Under the pieces are notes generated by a model that had not been told where the DNA came from, did no database searches, and was given only the letters and a program-made list of their open reading frames with translations. A stretch of DNA of 64,000 nucleotides from Dyella terrae (lineage in GTDB: Bacteria > Pseudomonadota > Gammaproteobacteria > Xanthomonadales > Rhodanobacteraceae): assembly GCF_022394535.1 (NCBI RefSeq), contig NZ_CP089414.1, positions 682,001-746,000 of the forward strand, in the 5' to 3' direction. Made by a program: the position numbers and the translations under genes. This document shows positions 1 to 8,293 of the stretch, piece by piece (the first letter of the stretch is position 1; the number at the start of each line of letters is the position of its first letter).

Positions 1-645
1 CGCGGAGAAGAGGCGCAACAGTGCGCCGGCTTCGCCGCTGTCGCGGGCGGCACGCACACCGGCGTCGAAGGCTTCGGTATCGATGTCGCTGTTCTCGCCG
101 TCGGACACGACTGCGCTGAGGATGGAGTGGTGGCGCAATAGAGCGAATAGTTCGCCCGTCATCAGCGTCGTGATGTGGGTGATGCGGCCGTCGTGCGTCG
201 TTACCCACTTGCTGTGCGTGCCAGGTAGCACCAGTGTGCGTTCGCCGGTGGCATCGCTGGGTAGTGCGCCGAATACCTGGGTCTCCTCTCCGCGCATCAC
301 GTCAGGGCCAGTGACATCGCGCACGCCGGGCACGATGTGTAGTGAGCGGCCGTCGCCAGCGTCTACCGAACGGATGCCGGCTGCCAGCGCGCCGAGGTCG
401 GCGGGTGCGTTGATGTAAGGCACCTCGAGCCAGCCCTGACGGCTGCCAACCATGCCGGCACTCAGTAGTGGCAGGCCGGTTGGCCAGCCGGCGAGTACGT
501 CAGCCAGCGCGCCTGCAAAGCCGCCATGGGGAAGTTGGCGGACACCCCAGGTGCGATGGCGGCGTTCGCTGACCTCGCCATGGGCGTCGAACAGGAAGGC
601 GCGCAGGCTGGAGGTGCCCCAGTCCAGGCCGATCAGTCGCATCAT
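1..645 (-). CDS. dgoK: 2-dehydro-3-deoxygalactonokinase, 3' end cut by window edge
   Basis: Kinase of the De Ley-Doudoroff galactonate pathway: it phosphorylates 2-keto-3-deoxygalactonate with ATP in the cytoplasm, giving the aldolase substrate. The visible 215 codons start MMRLIGLDWGTSSLRAFLFD, the glycine-rich phosphate-binding start of the DgoK family. They also include the conserved stretches LSAGMVGSRQGW, PGVRDVTGPDVMRGEETQ and LPGTHSKWV. The C-terminal third lies outside the window. Two ATGs are adjacent (645 and 642). The gene begins about 4 bases after the stop of the GntR gene on the same strand, so the two are almost certainly cotranscribed and the regulator is probably local. Family assignment is firm; specificity for the galacto rather than the gluco epimer is inferred from the motifs and from the galactoside genes nearby. 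Confidence 0.93.
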   Translation of the reverse strand, partial: MMRLIGLDWGTSSLRAFLFDAHGEVSERRHRTWGVRQLPHGGFAGALADVLAGWPTGLPLLSAGMVGSRQGWLEVPYINAPADLGALAAGIRSVDAGDGRSLHIVPGVRDVTGPDVMRGEETQVFGALPSDATGERTLVLPGTHSKWVTTHDGRITHITTLMTGELFALLRHHSILSAVVSDGENSDIDTEAFDAGVRAARDSGEAGALLRLFSA

Positions 646-649
646 CGAT

Positions 650-1417
650 TCAGCTCTCTGCCGAGCGGCCCTTCTGCATGTTGGCGCGCGACTCCTCCAC
701 CACGCCAAGCATGGCGAGGCGGGCCGCCTCTGGGTCGCTGCGACGAATCGCTTCGAGCACCTTGCGGTGGGCGGGCAGTGCGGACTTGAAGTTCTTGGCG
801 GTACGCGCGGACAGCACAAAGAATGTGCCAAGTGCGTTCTCGATCACCGTGAACAGCGAAATCATCAGCTCGTTGTTGGTGGCATTGAGTACGGCCTCAT
901 GGAAAGCAAGATCGGCGACCGCCCAGGCCTCCAGGTCGACGGCGGCTTCCATGGCCGCGTAGGCCTCGTCGATCTGCTGCAATTGTTCGTAGGTGCGCTG
1001 TTTTGCGGCAGCAACGGCGGCACCCGGTTCGATCACCTCGCGCATCTCTGCCAGCTTGCGCACGAAGTCTTCGGTGGGCATCAGTTCGCAGCGCCATGCC
1101 AGCACGTCGGCGTCGAGCTGCTGCCAGGAGCGTGCGTCGCGCACGCGGGTGCCAACCTTGGTGCGCGATTCAACCAGCCCCTTCGCGGAGAGCACTTTCA
1201 TCCCCTCGCGCAGCGCTGTGCGACTCACCTCAAGCTGCTCGGCGAGCAGTTCCTCGCGAGGGAGTAGTTCGCCGGGCTTGAGGCTGCCACCAATGATGCG
1301 TTGACCGAGTTCGTGAACCACATGGCCGTGCAGGCTGCGAGTGGGCGTGGTTGCAGCCCGTGCTCGGCGTGCACGTACGGAGGAGGGTGGGCTGGAGTGT
1401 TTGGTCATGGGGTGCAC
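650..1417 (-). CDS. GntR family (FadR/FCD subfamily) transcriptional regulator
   Basis: A 255-residue cytoplasmic repressor-type protein. Residues about 28-95 form the winged helix (GGSLKPGELLPREELLAEQL followed by VSRTALREGMKVLSAKGLV). Residues about 115-240 form an all-helical FCD effector domain with the usual metal-binding pattern (AVADLAFHEAV, PAHRKVLEAIRRSD). It heads the transcript leading into dgoK, so it is probably a DgoR-like sensor of galactonate or 2-keto-3-deoxygalactonate; that ligand is inference. A TTGTCACACAA palindrome lies 23 bases upstream of its start, which suggests autoregulation, and related sites precede the transporter and glycosidase genes. The Arg/Thr/Pro-rich first 25 residues are unusual, so a downstream start cannot be excluded. 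Confidence 0.9.
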   Translation of the reverse strand: MHPMTKHSSPPSSVRARRARAATTPTRSLHGHVVHELGQRIIGGSLKPGELLPREELLAEQLEVSRTALREGMKVLSAKGLVESRTKVGTRVRDARSWQQLDADVLAWRCELMPTEDFVRKLAEMREVIEPGAAVAAAKQRTYEQLQQIDEAYAAMEAAVDLEAWAVADLAFHEAVLNATNNELMISLFTVIENALGTFFVLSARTAKNFKSALPAHRKVLEAIRRSDPEAARLAMLGVVEESRANMQKGRSAES

Positions 1418-1439
1418 CTCTGCATGGCAGTCGGCCTAA

Positions 1440-1450
1440 TTGTCACACAA
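1440..1450. promoter_or_regulatory. Candidate operator TTGTCACACAA of the GntR regulator
   Basis: An 11-bp near-palindrome TTGT-n3-ACAA, 23 bases before the GntR start and within the divergent region facing the TonB receptor. Near-identical sites occur at 8106-8116 and 8171-8181. FCD-type GntR proteins generally bind short palindromes of this size. Binding by the adjacent regulator is inference. Confidence 0.55.
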
Positions 1451-1860
1451 GAAACTATTTAGCAAAGGCGCTATGTCGCGTTCTTTGCACTACTTTAATA
1501 CTACTAATGGTCTTTGTGGCAAGGGCGAATAAATTTTTTTGCGACTTGTGATGCGTCGCCACATGGCATTGATGATGACAATTTTCGCTTTATATCCGGA
1601 GGATATGTCTTATTTCTTCGCCGTGCTGGCATCGGTGCTGTTGCGCCGCACCTAAAAAGTCGCTCTAGGTGGCGGCAAGTTCGTGTTGTTATTAATCATA
1701 CCATATGCTCATATGCCGATCCACGCGGACCGGCCTTCTTGTCGGTTGGCGTCGCACAGAGGGTTCGCTTCGGTGAACTCGAGCGACCTCGGCGGTCGCT
1801 GCCATCACCTGGTGGCACGGCTACCAAACAAGAACAGCGTCTTTGGGAGAGGAAGACATC
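1451..1860 (+). promoter_or_regulatory. AT-rich leader/promoter region of the TonB receptor gene
   Basis: About 410 bases without a convincing gene between the divergent GntR and TonB receptor genes. Positions 1480-1710 are clearly AT-richer than the neighbourhood. A weak variant of the shared operator (TAATCATACCA, 1693-1703) lies in a stretch containing CATATG twice. The receptor has a purine-rich ribosome site (GGGAGAGG) about 8 bases before the ATG at 1861. I could not assign a confident -35/-10 pair. Confidence 0.4.
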
Positions 1861-4686
1861 ATGCAGACGAAGAAGCTCACGGTGGGCATCCGCAATGCGT
1901 TGTTGTGCGCGTTCGGCGCCGCATGCGGGTTGGGGGTGAACGATCTTTACGCGCAGGTCGCGACGTCCGCTGCGGCGCCTGCGCCTGCGCCAGCGACATC
2001 GGCCGCGCAGGATGGGGGCGCTGCCGCCACTGATGCGCAAAAGAACGCAACCAATCTCAATGCCGTGCAGGTGACCGGTCAGCTGGAGTCGCTGCTGCGC
2101 GCGCAAGAAACCAAGCGCGATGACATCGGCGTGGTCGATTCGGTGTCCGCTGCGGAAGCGGGCCAGTTCCCTGACCAGAATGTTGCCGATGCATTGCAGC
2201 GCGTACCGGGTGTGTCGGTGAATCGCAGTGGAGGCGAATCCTCCCAGATCACTGTGCGCGGCTTTGGCCCGCAATTCGTCAACGTGCTGGTGAATGGGCG
2301 TGACATGGCCTCATCCTCAACCGACCGCGCGTTCGATTTCGACGTGCTGCCGGTGGAGTTATTGCAGCAGGCGGTGGTCTACAAGACCGGCATGGCCAAC
2401 CTCGACGAGGGCGGCATCGGTGGCACCGTCAATCTGGTGACTGCGCAGCCCATGGATTTCAACGGCTTCCACGCCTCTGCGAGCGCGGGTGGCATGAACG
2501 ACACCTCGGCTGGCGGCAAGGTCACGCCCAAGGTGTCGGGCATCATTGGCAATACCAACGCCGACCATACCTTCGGTTGGCTGGTCTCGGCGGTTTACTA
2601 CAAGCGCGACCACGAGACCCAGTCGGTGGATACCTCCGGCTGGATGCATATGGGCTTCCCGTGGGTAAATCCGAACTACACGGACGTCTATCTTCCGCAG
2701 AGCCTGCAAGGCTCGGTCACTCACGAGAAGCGCACTCGCCAGGCGCTCAGTGGTGCGATCGACTGGAAGCCTATCGACGACCTCACTGTGAAAGTGGATG
2801 GCTTGTACTCCGAGTACAAGGTGGACTACGGCTACAACGCTTTCGGCCTGTATACCAATCCGTATGTGATCGACTCCATCACTCCGGGCGCAAACAACAC
2901 CGCGCAATCCTTCAGCGAGAACGCGACGGGCGGCATGTCAAACGACTACATCAAGGAGTCCAATCCACGTGACTCCAAGAACATGCAGTTTGGCCTCAAT
3001 CTGAACTACCAGATCGACAAGGACACGCAAATCGATCTTGATTCCTCGGTTTCGCGCGCCTGGAACAAGCAATCGGCGAACGGTTACTTCGTGGTGGTGG
3101 GTACGCGCAACATCGGCGTCAATCCGGCTTGGACCAATAACGGCGACAGCCTGTTACCCAGCTACACCGATTTTCTCTCGCCCACCGACGTCAATGATCT
3201 GCATGCACACGTGACCAACGAGGGTACGCAGAGCCCGAATGTGAGCAACGGCATTTTTGCGAACCGACTGCACCTTTCGCACACGTTCCAGGAAGGCGTG
3301 CTGTCCCGGTTGGACTTTGGTCTGGAGCAGTCGTCCCAAACCAAGACGATGGATACCTACAACACGCCCAACAGTTTCGGCTGTGCGGAATATTGTGGTT
3401 ACGTAGCGACCATCCCTGCTTCAGCGATCGGCGCGCACGTGGCGAATTTCGGCTCGCTGGTCGGCGGCGTCTCGCCGGGCTTCCCGTCGCAGTGGGTCGA
3501 CTATGACGTCAACAAGCTGTTCGCTTATCTCGCCACGCCTGCCGCGTACAATCAGCTGCCGAACGCCGACGCTTTCAAAGCGCAGTTGGACGCCAATGGC
3601 GGCAGCTTTGGTGCAATCCCCGATCCACAGAAGTACAGCCGCATCCACGAACTGGTGCGCGCGGCCTACGCGATGGGTACGCTCGACGGCAACATGGGCG
3701 AGATGCCGTGGGAATTGAACCTGGGCCTGCGCTATACCAAGACCGATACGACCTCAGAGGCCTATTCGGTACCGCTGGTGTCGCTGGTAGTAAATCCCAA
3801 TGACCCGACCAATGCGATCCCGACCTACGGCTCGATATCGCCGATCAGCGCACACGGTAGCTACAGCAACTGACTGCCGTCGGCGAGCTTCCGCCTGAAC
3901 CTGCGTGATGACCTGCTGTTCGGCGCCGCTGTGTCCAAGACGCTCACGCGTCCGGATCTAAGCAACCTGTCTGCTGCGGTCGGCTACGATTTCCGTCCCA
4001 CCGACCAGACCATCACCAAGGGCAACGCGGAGTTGAAGCCCTATCTCTCCAAAAACCTGGACCTGGGCTTGGAGTGGTACTTTGCCGATACCAGCTACGT
4101 GTCGCTGGATACCTTCTACAAGAAGGTGGACAACTTCAGCACGCTGGTGACCAGCACCACCGAGGTGCTCGGCTTTCCGTTCCTGCTGACTGAGCCTGTG
4201 AACCTCAATAGCGCCGCCATCAAGGGCGCGGAGTTCACCTTCAATTACCAGTTCACCCACTTGCCATCGCCGTTCGACGGTCTGGGTGTGGCGACCAATT
4301 ACACCTATGTGACCAGTAGTGCATCGGCCAGTGGTAGCGAGATCAGCACCACTGGCAAGTTCGCCATCCCTGGCATTGGTAACTCATCCAACGCGAGCCT
4401 GTTCTACCAGAAGGGTCCGGTGGAGTTGCGTCTGGCCTACAACTGGCGCCAGGCCTACCTGAACTCGATTGCCGGTGCGCAGGGTCAGCCGACCACCGTC
4501 AAGTCCTATGGGCAGCTCGACTTCAGTGGCACCTACCATCTGAACAAGAACGTCTCGTTCTACCTGCAGGCAACCAACCTCAATAACGAGAAGATCTATC
4601 AGTATCAGGTGTATCTGGATCGCGAAAGCTACGCCGAGGCCGATGGCCGGACGATTGCTGCTGGCGTGCATATCGACTGGAAGTAA
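1861..4686 (+). pseudogene. TonB-dependent outer-membrane receptor, interrupted by an in-frame TGA
   Basis: Outer-membrane active transporter of the large Xanthomonad type, probably for galacto-oligosaccharides given its neighbours. The frame runs 941 codons. It has a signal peptide ending near LYAQ, an Ala/Pro-rich linker, a TonB-box-like VQVTG, a plug domain (FPDQNVADALQRVPGVSV, TVRGFGPQFVNVLVNGR, GIGGTVNLVTA) and then the beta-barrel. Codon 671 (3871-3873) is TGA, followed by C. The same frame continues without any shift into LPSASFRLNLRDDLLFGAAV, the standard barrel motif that in this family follows Trp (Y..WLPS). A single TGG-to-TGA change explains the break. Alternatives are sequencing error or leaky UGA-C readthrough. 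The ATG at 1861 is supported by a good ribosome site. If the stop is real, the barrel lacks its last ~270 residues and should not insert. Confidence 0.85.
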
Positions 4687-4782
4687 GCTGGTTTGACCTA
4701 GTTCGTGGCGTATCTGCGGCGAACTGTATCGAGCGGCTGCGTCCATCAGGGCGCGGCCGCTTGCATCATGAAGGGTATGGAT

Positions 4783-5703
4783 ATGATCGAACTGAGCGGC
4801 ATGGCGTTAGCGGCAGGCATTAGTCCGCCATTCGGCGGCGGCCTGGCCTATTTCGACGCGTGGCGCGAGGGCGTCAGGGTTCCGCTGATGCGGCCGCTAC
4901 GATCACCCGCGATGTCGCCGGGTGCGTTCGAGCCGAACCGACTGGCCTGCTATCCGTTGGTGCCCTGGAGTAACCGCATCGACCGCGGCGGTTTTGAGGT
5001 GGATGGCGCGCATGTCGCGCTGTTGCCGAACCGTGCGGATGATCCGTATCCGATTCACGGCACCGCTTGGCAGCGGGCATGGCGGGTGGAGCAAGATGGG
5101 CCGGACGGCGCTTTGCTCGTGCTCGACGATGCGACGCCGGGCGCCTATACCTACCGGGCGGAGCAGCGCTATGCACTGCGCGGCGACACGCTGCGTATAG
5201 CGCTGACGGTGCGCAACGAGGGTGGAGCGCCGCTGCCGTTCGGACTCGGGCTACATCCGTTTTTCCTGCATCATGACGGTGCGCGCTTGCGCGCTGCGGC
5301 GACGCAGGTGTGGCTCAATGATGGCCATTCCCCGATTCCGGTCGAACGTGTCGCGGTGCCGTCAGCCTGGGATTTTCGCACCGGCCGTGCGCTGCCCGAC
5401 GATGAGATCAACCACTGTTTCGTCGGATGGAATGGCCGGGCGACCATCGAGTGGCCGGGGCTAGGGTTGGCGCTCGACCTTGCTGCTGATATGGATGCCT
5501 TCATTCTCTACACGCCAGCGGGCACTGACTTTTTCTGCTTTGAGCCGGTGGATCATTGCATCGATGCTGTGCATCGCCCTGGTGGTGCGTTCGCCAATGG
5601 CATGACGCGATTGGCGCCGGGTGAGCGGCTGACACGGCATGTTGCATTCCGTGTGCGCCCGTTGGCAGCGGACGCTGCGCCGCCTTCTCCCTTTGGCCCC
5701 TGA
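4783..5703 (+). CDS. Aldose 1-epimerase family protein
   Basis: Cytoplasmic mutarotase-like enzyme of about 306 residues that interconverts alpha and beta anomers of a hexose, probably galactose here. Family features visible are NRLACYPLVPWSNRI near the N-terminus, the PIHGTAWQRAW segment carrying one catalytic His, GLGLHPFFLHHD carrying the second, and FFCFEPVDH with the C-terminal carboxylate region. The start at 4783 is chosen because AAGGG lies 8-9 bases upstream; in-frame ATGs at 4768 and 4777 are alternatives. It follows the TonB receptor by about 100 bases and precedes the SDR gene by 19, which fits one transcript. It would supply the anomer used by the dehydrogenase encoded next. Substrate is inferred from context. 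Confidence 0.88.
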   Translation: MIELSGMALAAGISPPFGGGLAYFDAWREGVRVPLMRPLRSPAMSPGAFEPNRLACYPLVPWSNRIDRGGFEVDGAHVALLPNRADDPYPIHGTAWQRAWRVEQDGPDGALLVLDDATPGAYTYRAEQRYALRGDTLRIALTVRNEGGAPLPFGLGLHPFFLHHDGARLRAAATQVWLNDGHSPIPVERVAVPSAWDFRTGRALPDDEINHCFVGWNGRATIEWPGLGLALDLAADMDAFILYTPAGTDFFCFEPVDHCIDAVHRPGGAFANGMTRLAPGERLTRHVAFRVRPLAADAAPPSPFGP

Positions 5704-5722
5704 TGTTGCGAGGTTACTTTCC

Positions 5723-6535
5723 ATGAATGCAAGCACCCACCACTTCAGCGCCACAGGTCAGCCGCGTCTACGGGGCAAGTGCGCACTGATCACCGGTGCG
5801 GGCAGTGGCATAGGCAGCGCCATCGCTGAACTGTTCGCGCGTGAAGGTGCGGATCTCGTTCTGCTTGACCTCACCGTGCCTCCCGCCATGGAGGTCGGTG
5901 AGTGGCTGATACAGGCGACCGGCCGCCGCATCGTTACGGTGAGTGCGGATGTGTCTTCGTTGGCGCAGGTGGAGGCGGCGTTTGCCGAGGCGCTGGGCGC
6001 TTTCGATGGGCTGGATATCCTGATCAACTGCGCTGGCGTCAACGTGTTTGGCGATCCGCTTCAGGCGACGGAAGAGGACTGGCGCCGCTGCCTGGATACC
6101 AACCTCGCAGGCGCATGGCACTGCATCCGCGCAGCCTTGCCATCCATGCTCGCGGCGGGCTACGGCCACATCGTCAATATTGCCTCGGTGCACGGACACA
6201 AAATCATTCCCGGCGCGTTCCCGTATCCGGTCGCAAAACACGGGCTGATCGGGTTGACTCGTTCGCTGGGTATTGAATATGCCGCGCGCGGCATCCGCGT
6301 TAACTCGATCTCGCCGGGGTTGATCATGACGCCGGCGGCTGAACGCTATTTCCAGTCCTGTCCCGATCCGGAAGCGGAACGTCGCCGGCAGGCAGAGCTA
6401 CTGCCGTGCAAGCGCATCGGCCAGCCGGAAGAGGTAGCCTATGCGGCGTTGTTTCTTGCCAGTGACGAGGCGCGCTTCATCAATGCCACCGATCTGCTGA
6501 TCGATGGTGGGCGCAGCCAGATCTACCACGACTGA
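5723..6535 (+). CDS. SDR family oxidoreductase, probable galactose 1-dehydrogenase
   Basis: Classical short-chain dehydrogenase of 270 residues, NAD(P)-dependent and cytoplasmic. It shows the cofactor motif TGAGSGIG (about residues 29-36), NCAG, the catalytic serine S155 (NIASVHG) and the YPVAK motif with Y168 and K172, then RVNSISPGLIMTP and the typical C-terminal LLIDGG. With a mutarotase upstream and a 2-keto-3-deoxygalactonate kinase in the locus, the likely role is oxidation of galactose to galactonolactone, the first step of the De Ley-Doudoroff route. No galactonolactonase, galactonate dehydratase or aldolase is visible, so those steps must be encoded beyond the window. SDR sequences do not fix substrate, so the specific name is inference. 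The start follows GCGAGG by about 10 bases. Confidence 0.85.
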   Translation: MNASTHHFSATGQPRLRGKCALITGAGSGIGSAIAELFAREGADLVLLDLTVPPAMEVGEWLIQATGRRIVTVSADVSSLAQVEAAFAEALGAFDGLDILINCAGVNVFGDPLQATEEDWRRCLDTNLAGAWHCIRAALPSMLAAGYGHIVNIASVHGHKIIPGAFPYPVAKHGLIGLTRSLGIEYAARGIRVNSISPGLIMTPAAERYFQSCPDPEAERRRQAELLPCKRIGQPEEVAYAALFLASDEARFINATDLLIDGGRSQIYHD

Positions 6536-6553
6536 GCACTTGCTCTGCTGGAA

Positions 6554-6573
6554 GGCGGGAGATCGCTCCCGCC
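6554..6573. terminator. GC hairpin between convergent SDR and MFS genes
   Basis: A perfect 8-bp stem, GGCGGGAG/CTCCCGCC, with the 4-base loop ATCG, in the 70 bases between two convergent genes. No clear T-run follows on either strand. It may be a weak bidirectional terminator or an mRNA 3'-end stabiliser. Confidence 0.55.
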
Positions 6574-6605
6574 AGTCTGGTCTCAAGCCGGGCTGCGGCG
6601 ACGAT

Positions 6606-8039
6606 TCAATCCGAGCGGCCCGTCAATCGCGCTTCCATCGCCTCCAGCGGTACGCCGGTCGTTTCGGGTACGCGTCGCAGAATGAACACGAAGCCGCTCG
6701 CGCAGATCAATCCGTAGGTCCAGAAGCTGCCCGCAGGCCCCAGGCGCGCATTGAGCCAGGGAAAGCTGTAGGTAAGCACGAAGCAGGCGGTCCATAGGGA
6801 GAACACACCCAATGCCACGGCCTGCGCGCGGATGCGGTCAGGGAAGATCTCGGCCAGTAGCACCCAGGTCACTGGCGCCAGTGTGGTGGCGTACACCGCA
6901 ATAGCCGCCAGTACCAGCAGTAGCACGGGCAGGCCCGTCACGTGCAGCGCGTAGGCAGCGCCGATCAGTGCGTAGATGATGGCCAATGCACTCGCGCCGA
7001 CCAGCATCAGGCGGCGGCGCCCCCAGCTATCGACCAGCCGCAGCGCGAGCACGGTGAACACCAGGTTCACCGTGCCGGTGGCGACGATGGACTTGAGCGC
7101 ATCATTCACGTCGAAGCCGGCTGACGCGAAGATGTCCTGCGCATAGTTGAAGATCACGTTGATGCCGCACCACTGCTGAAACACTGCCAGCACTACGCCA
7201 ATCACCAGGATGGGGCGTACTTCAGGTGCCAACAGTGAAAAGCGCCTAGCGTTGCTGGTTGCCCCGTCGTGAGTCGCTCGGATCGCGGCGAGCACTTCGC
7301 GCGCGTAATCTGCGCCGCCAATGCGTTCAAGTACGGTGGCGGCCTGAGCATCGCGGCCGCGCCGACTCAGCCAGCGCGGTGACTCGGGAATCGTCAGTGC
7401 AAGCAGCAGGAAAAGCACTGCGGGCACGCCGCCGGAAAGGAACATCCAGCGCCAGCCGTGCTGCACGTTCCACGATTGCAATAGTGCTGCGGCGTCCATG
7501 CCCGCCGGTACAGGGCGGGCGATCCATAGGTTGACCAGCTGAGCGATTAGTACGCCGATCACGATAGTTAGCTGATTGATCGCAACCAGGCGGCCACGGA
7601 CTGCCGCTGGGCTGACCTCCGCGATGTACATCGGTGACAGGCCGGAAGCCAGGCCGATACCGATGCCGCCGACGATGCGGAACGCTGCAAACGAGAGTGC
7701 GTCATTTGCTTCGGCGGCGCCGATCGCGCTGACAACAAACAATACCGACGCGATGATCAGCGAGGGGCGGCGGCCGTAGCGGTCAGCGAGCATGCCTGCG
7801 CACATGGCGCCAACGATGCAGCCGACCAGCGCCGAGCTCATCAGCCAGCCGGACATAGCTGGGTTGCGCACGCCAAAGTAAGTCTCGTAGAACAGCTTGG
7901 CGCCACCGATCACTACCCAGTCGTAGCCAAACAGCAGCCCGCCGAGTGCCGCTACCAGGCAGATCAGCCAGAGGTAAGCGGTGGGTGCGACGGCGGCGCT
8001 GTCGGGCAGGGTGCCCGGCATCGAGAAATCGTTATGCAT
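6606..8039 (-). CDS. MFS sugar porter (galactose/hexose:H+ symporter family)
   Basis: A 477-residue inner-membrane transporter with 12 expected helices, of the sugar porter family (GalP/XylE/AraE type). Signatures in order are GGLLFGYDWVVIGG in helix 1, the loop motif ADRYGRRPSL, PMYIAEVSPAAVRGRL, PESPRWL in the central loop, the second-half loop DSWGRRRL, and PETTGVPLEAME near the C-terminus, a variant of the usual PETKG. It probably carries galactose released by the neighbouring glycosidase across the inner membrane. It is divergent from the GH36 gene. The TTGTCATACAA site at 8106-8116 lies about 67 bases upstream of the start, so repression by the GntR protein is likely. Confidence 0.92.
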   Translation of the reverse strand: MHNDFSMPGTLPDSAAVAPTAYLWLICLVAALGGLLFGYDWVVIGGAKLFYETYFGVRNPAMSGWLMSSALVGCIVGAMCAGMLADRYGRRPSLIIASVLFVVSAIGAAEANDALSFAAFRIVGGIGIGLASGLSPMYIAEVSPAAVRGRLVAINQLTIVIGVLIAQLVNLWIARPVPAGMDAAALLQSWNVQHGWRWMFLSGGVPAVLFLLLALTIPESPRWLSRRGRDAQAATVLERIGGADYAREVLAAIRATHDGATSNARRFSLLAPEVRPILVIGVVLAVFQQWCGINVIFNYAQDIFASAGFDVNDALKSIVATGTVNLVFTVLALRLVDSWGRRRLMLVGASALAIIYALIGAAYALHVTGLPVLLLVLAAIAVYATTLAPVTWVLLAEIFPDRIRAQAVALGVFSLWTACFVLTYSFPWLNARLGPAGSFWTYGLICASGFVFILRRVPETTGVPLEAMEARLTGRSD

Positions 8040-8105
8040 GAGGACATCGGCTCCGCGGGCAGGGTGCGCCCGAGTGGGTGTGGCATGTGCGTCTTGTTTT
8101 GTAAA

Positions 8106-8116
8106 TTGTCATACAA
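8106..8116. promoter_or_regulatory. Candidate operator TTGTCATACAA before the MFS gene
   Basis: A good palindromic copy of the shared motif (TTGT-CAT-ACAA), 67 bases upstream of the MFS start codon. On the minus strand it sits between a possible TTGTCT -35 and TACAAA -10, a position suited to repression. The promoter assignment is tentative because the spacer is only about 15 bases. Confidence 0.6.
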
Positions 8117-8170
8117 AAAGACAAGAAGCAAGGACGGGTTATCGCCTATTTATCGATGACTTGTTGCCAA

Positions 8171-8181
8171 TGGTCATACAA
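8171..8181. promoter_or_regulatory. Candidate operator TGGTCATACAA before the GH36 gene
   Basis: Third copy of the motif, one base off the copy at 8106 and 65 bases from it (centre to centre). It overlaps a -10-like TACAAT at 8177-8182 that would serve the plus-strand alpha-galactosidase gene starting at 8294. Two sites in one divergent promoter region would allow co-repression of transporter and glycosidase. Confidence 0.55.
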
Positions 8182-8293
8182 TATGTTTGCATCCATGAAT
8201 CCACTCGCTCGGCGTGTTGCGTCATGGGCGTCTATTCAAAATCGCCGCGCACGATGACGTGACGGCTGCAACAATCTTTGAGGAGCGCGCTAG

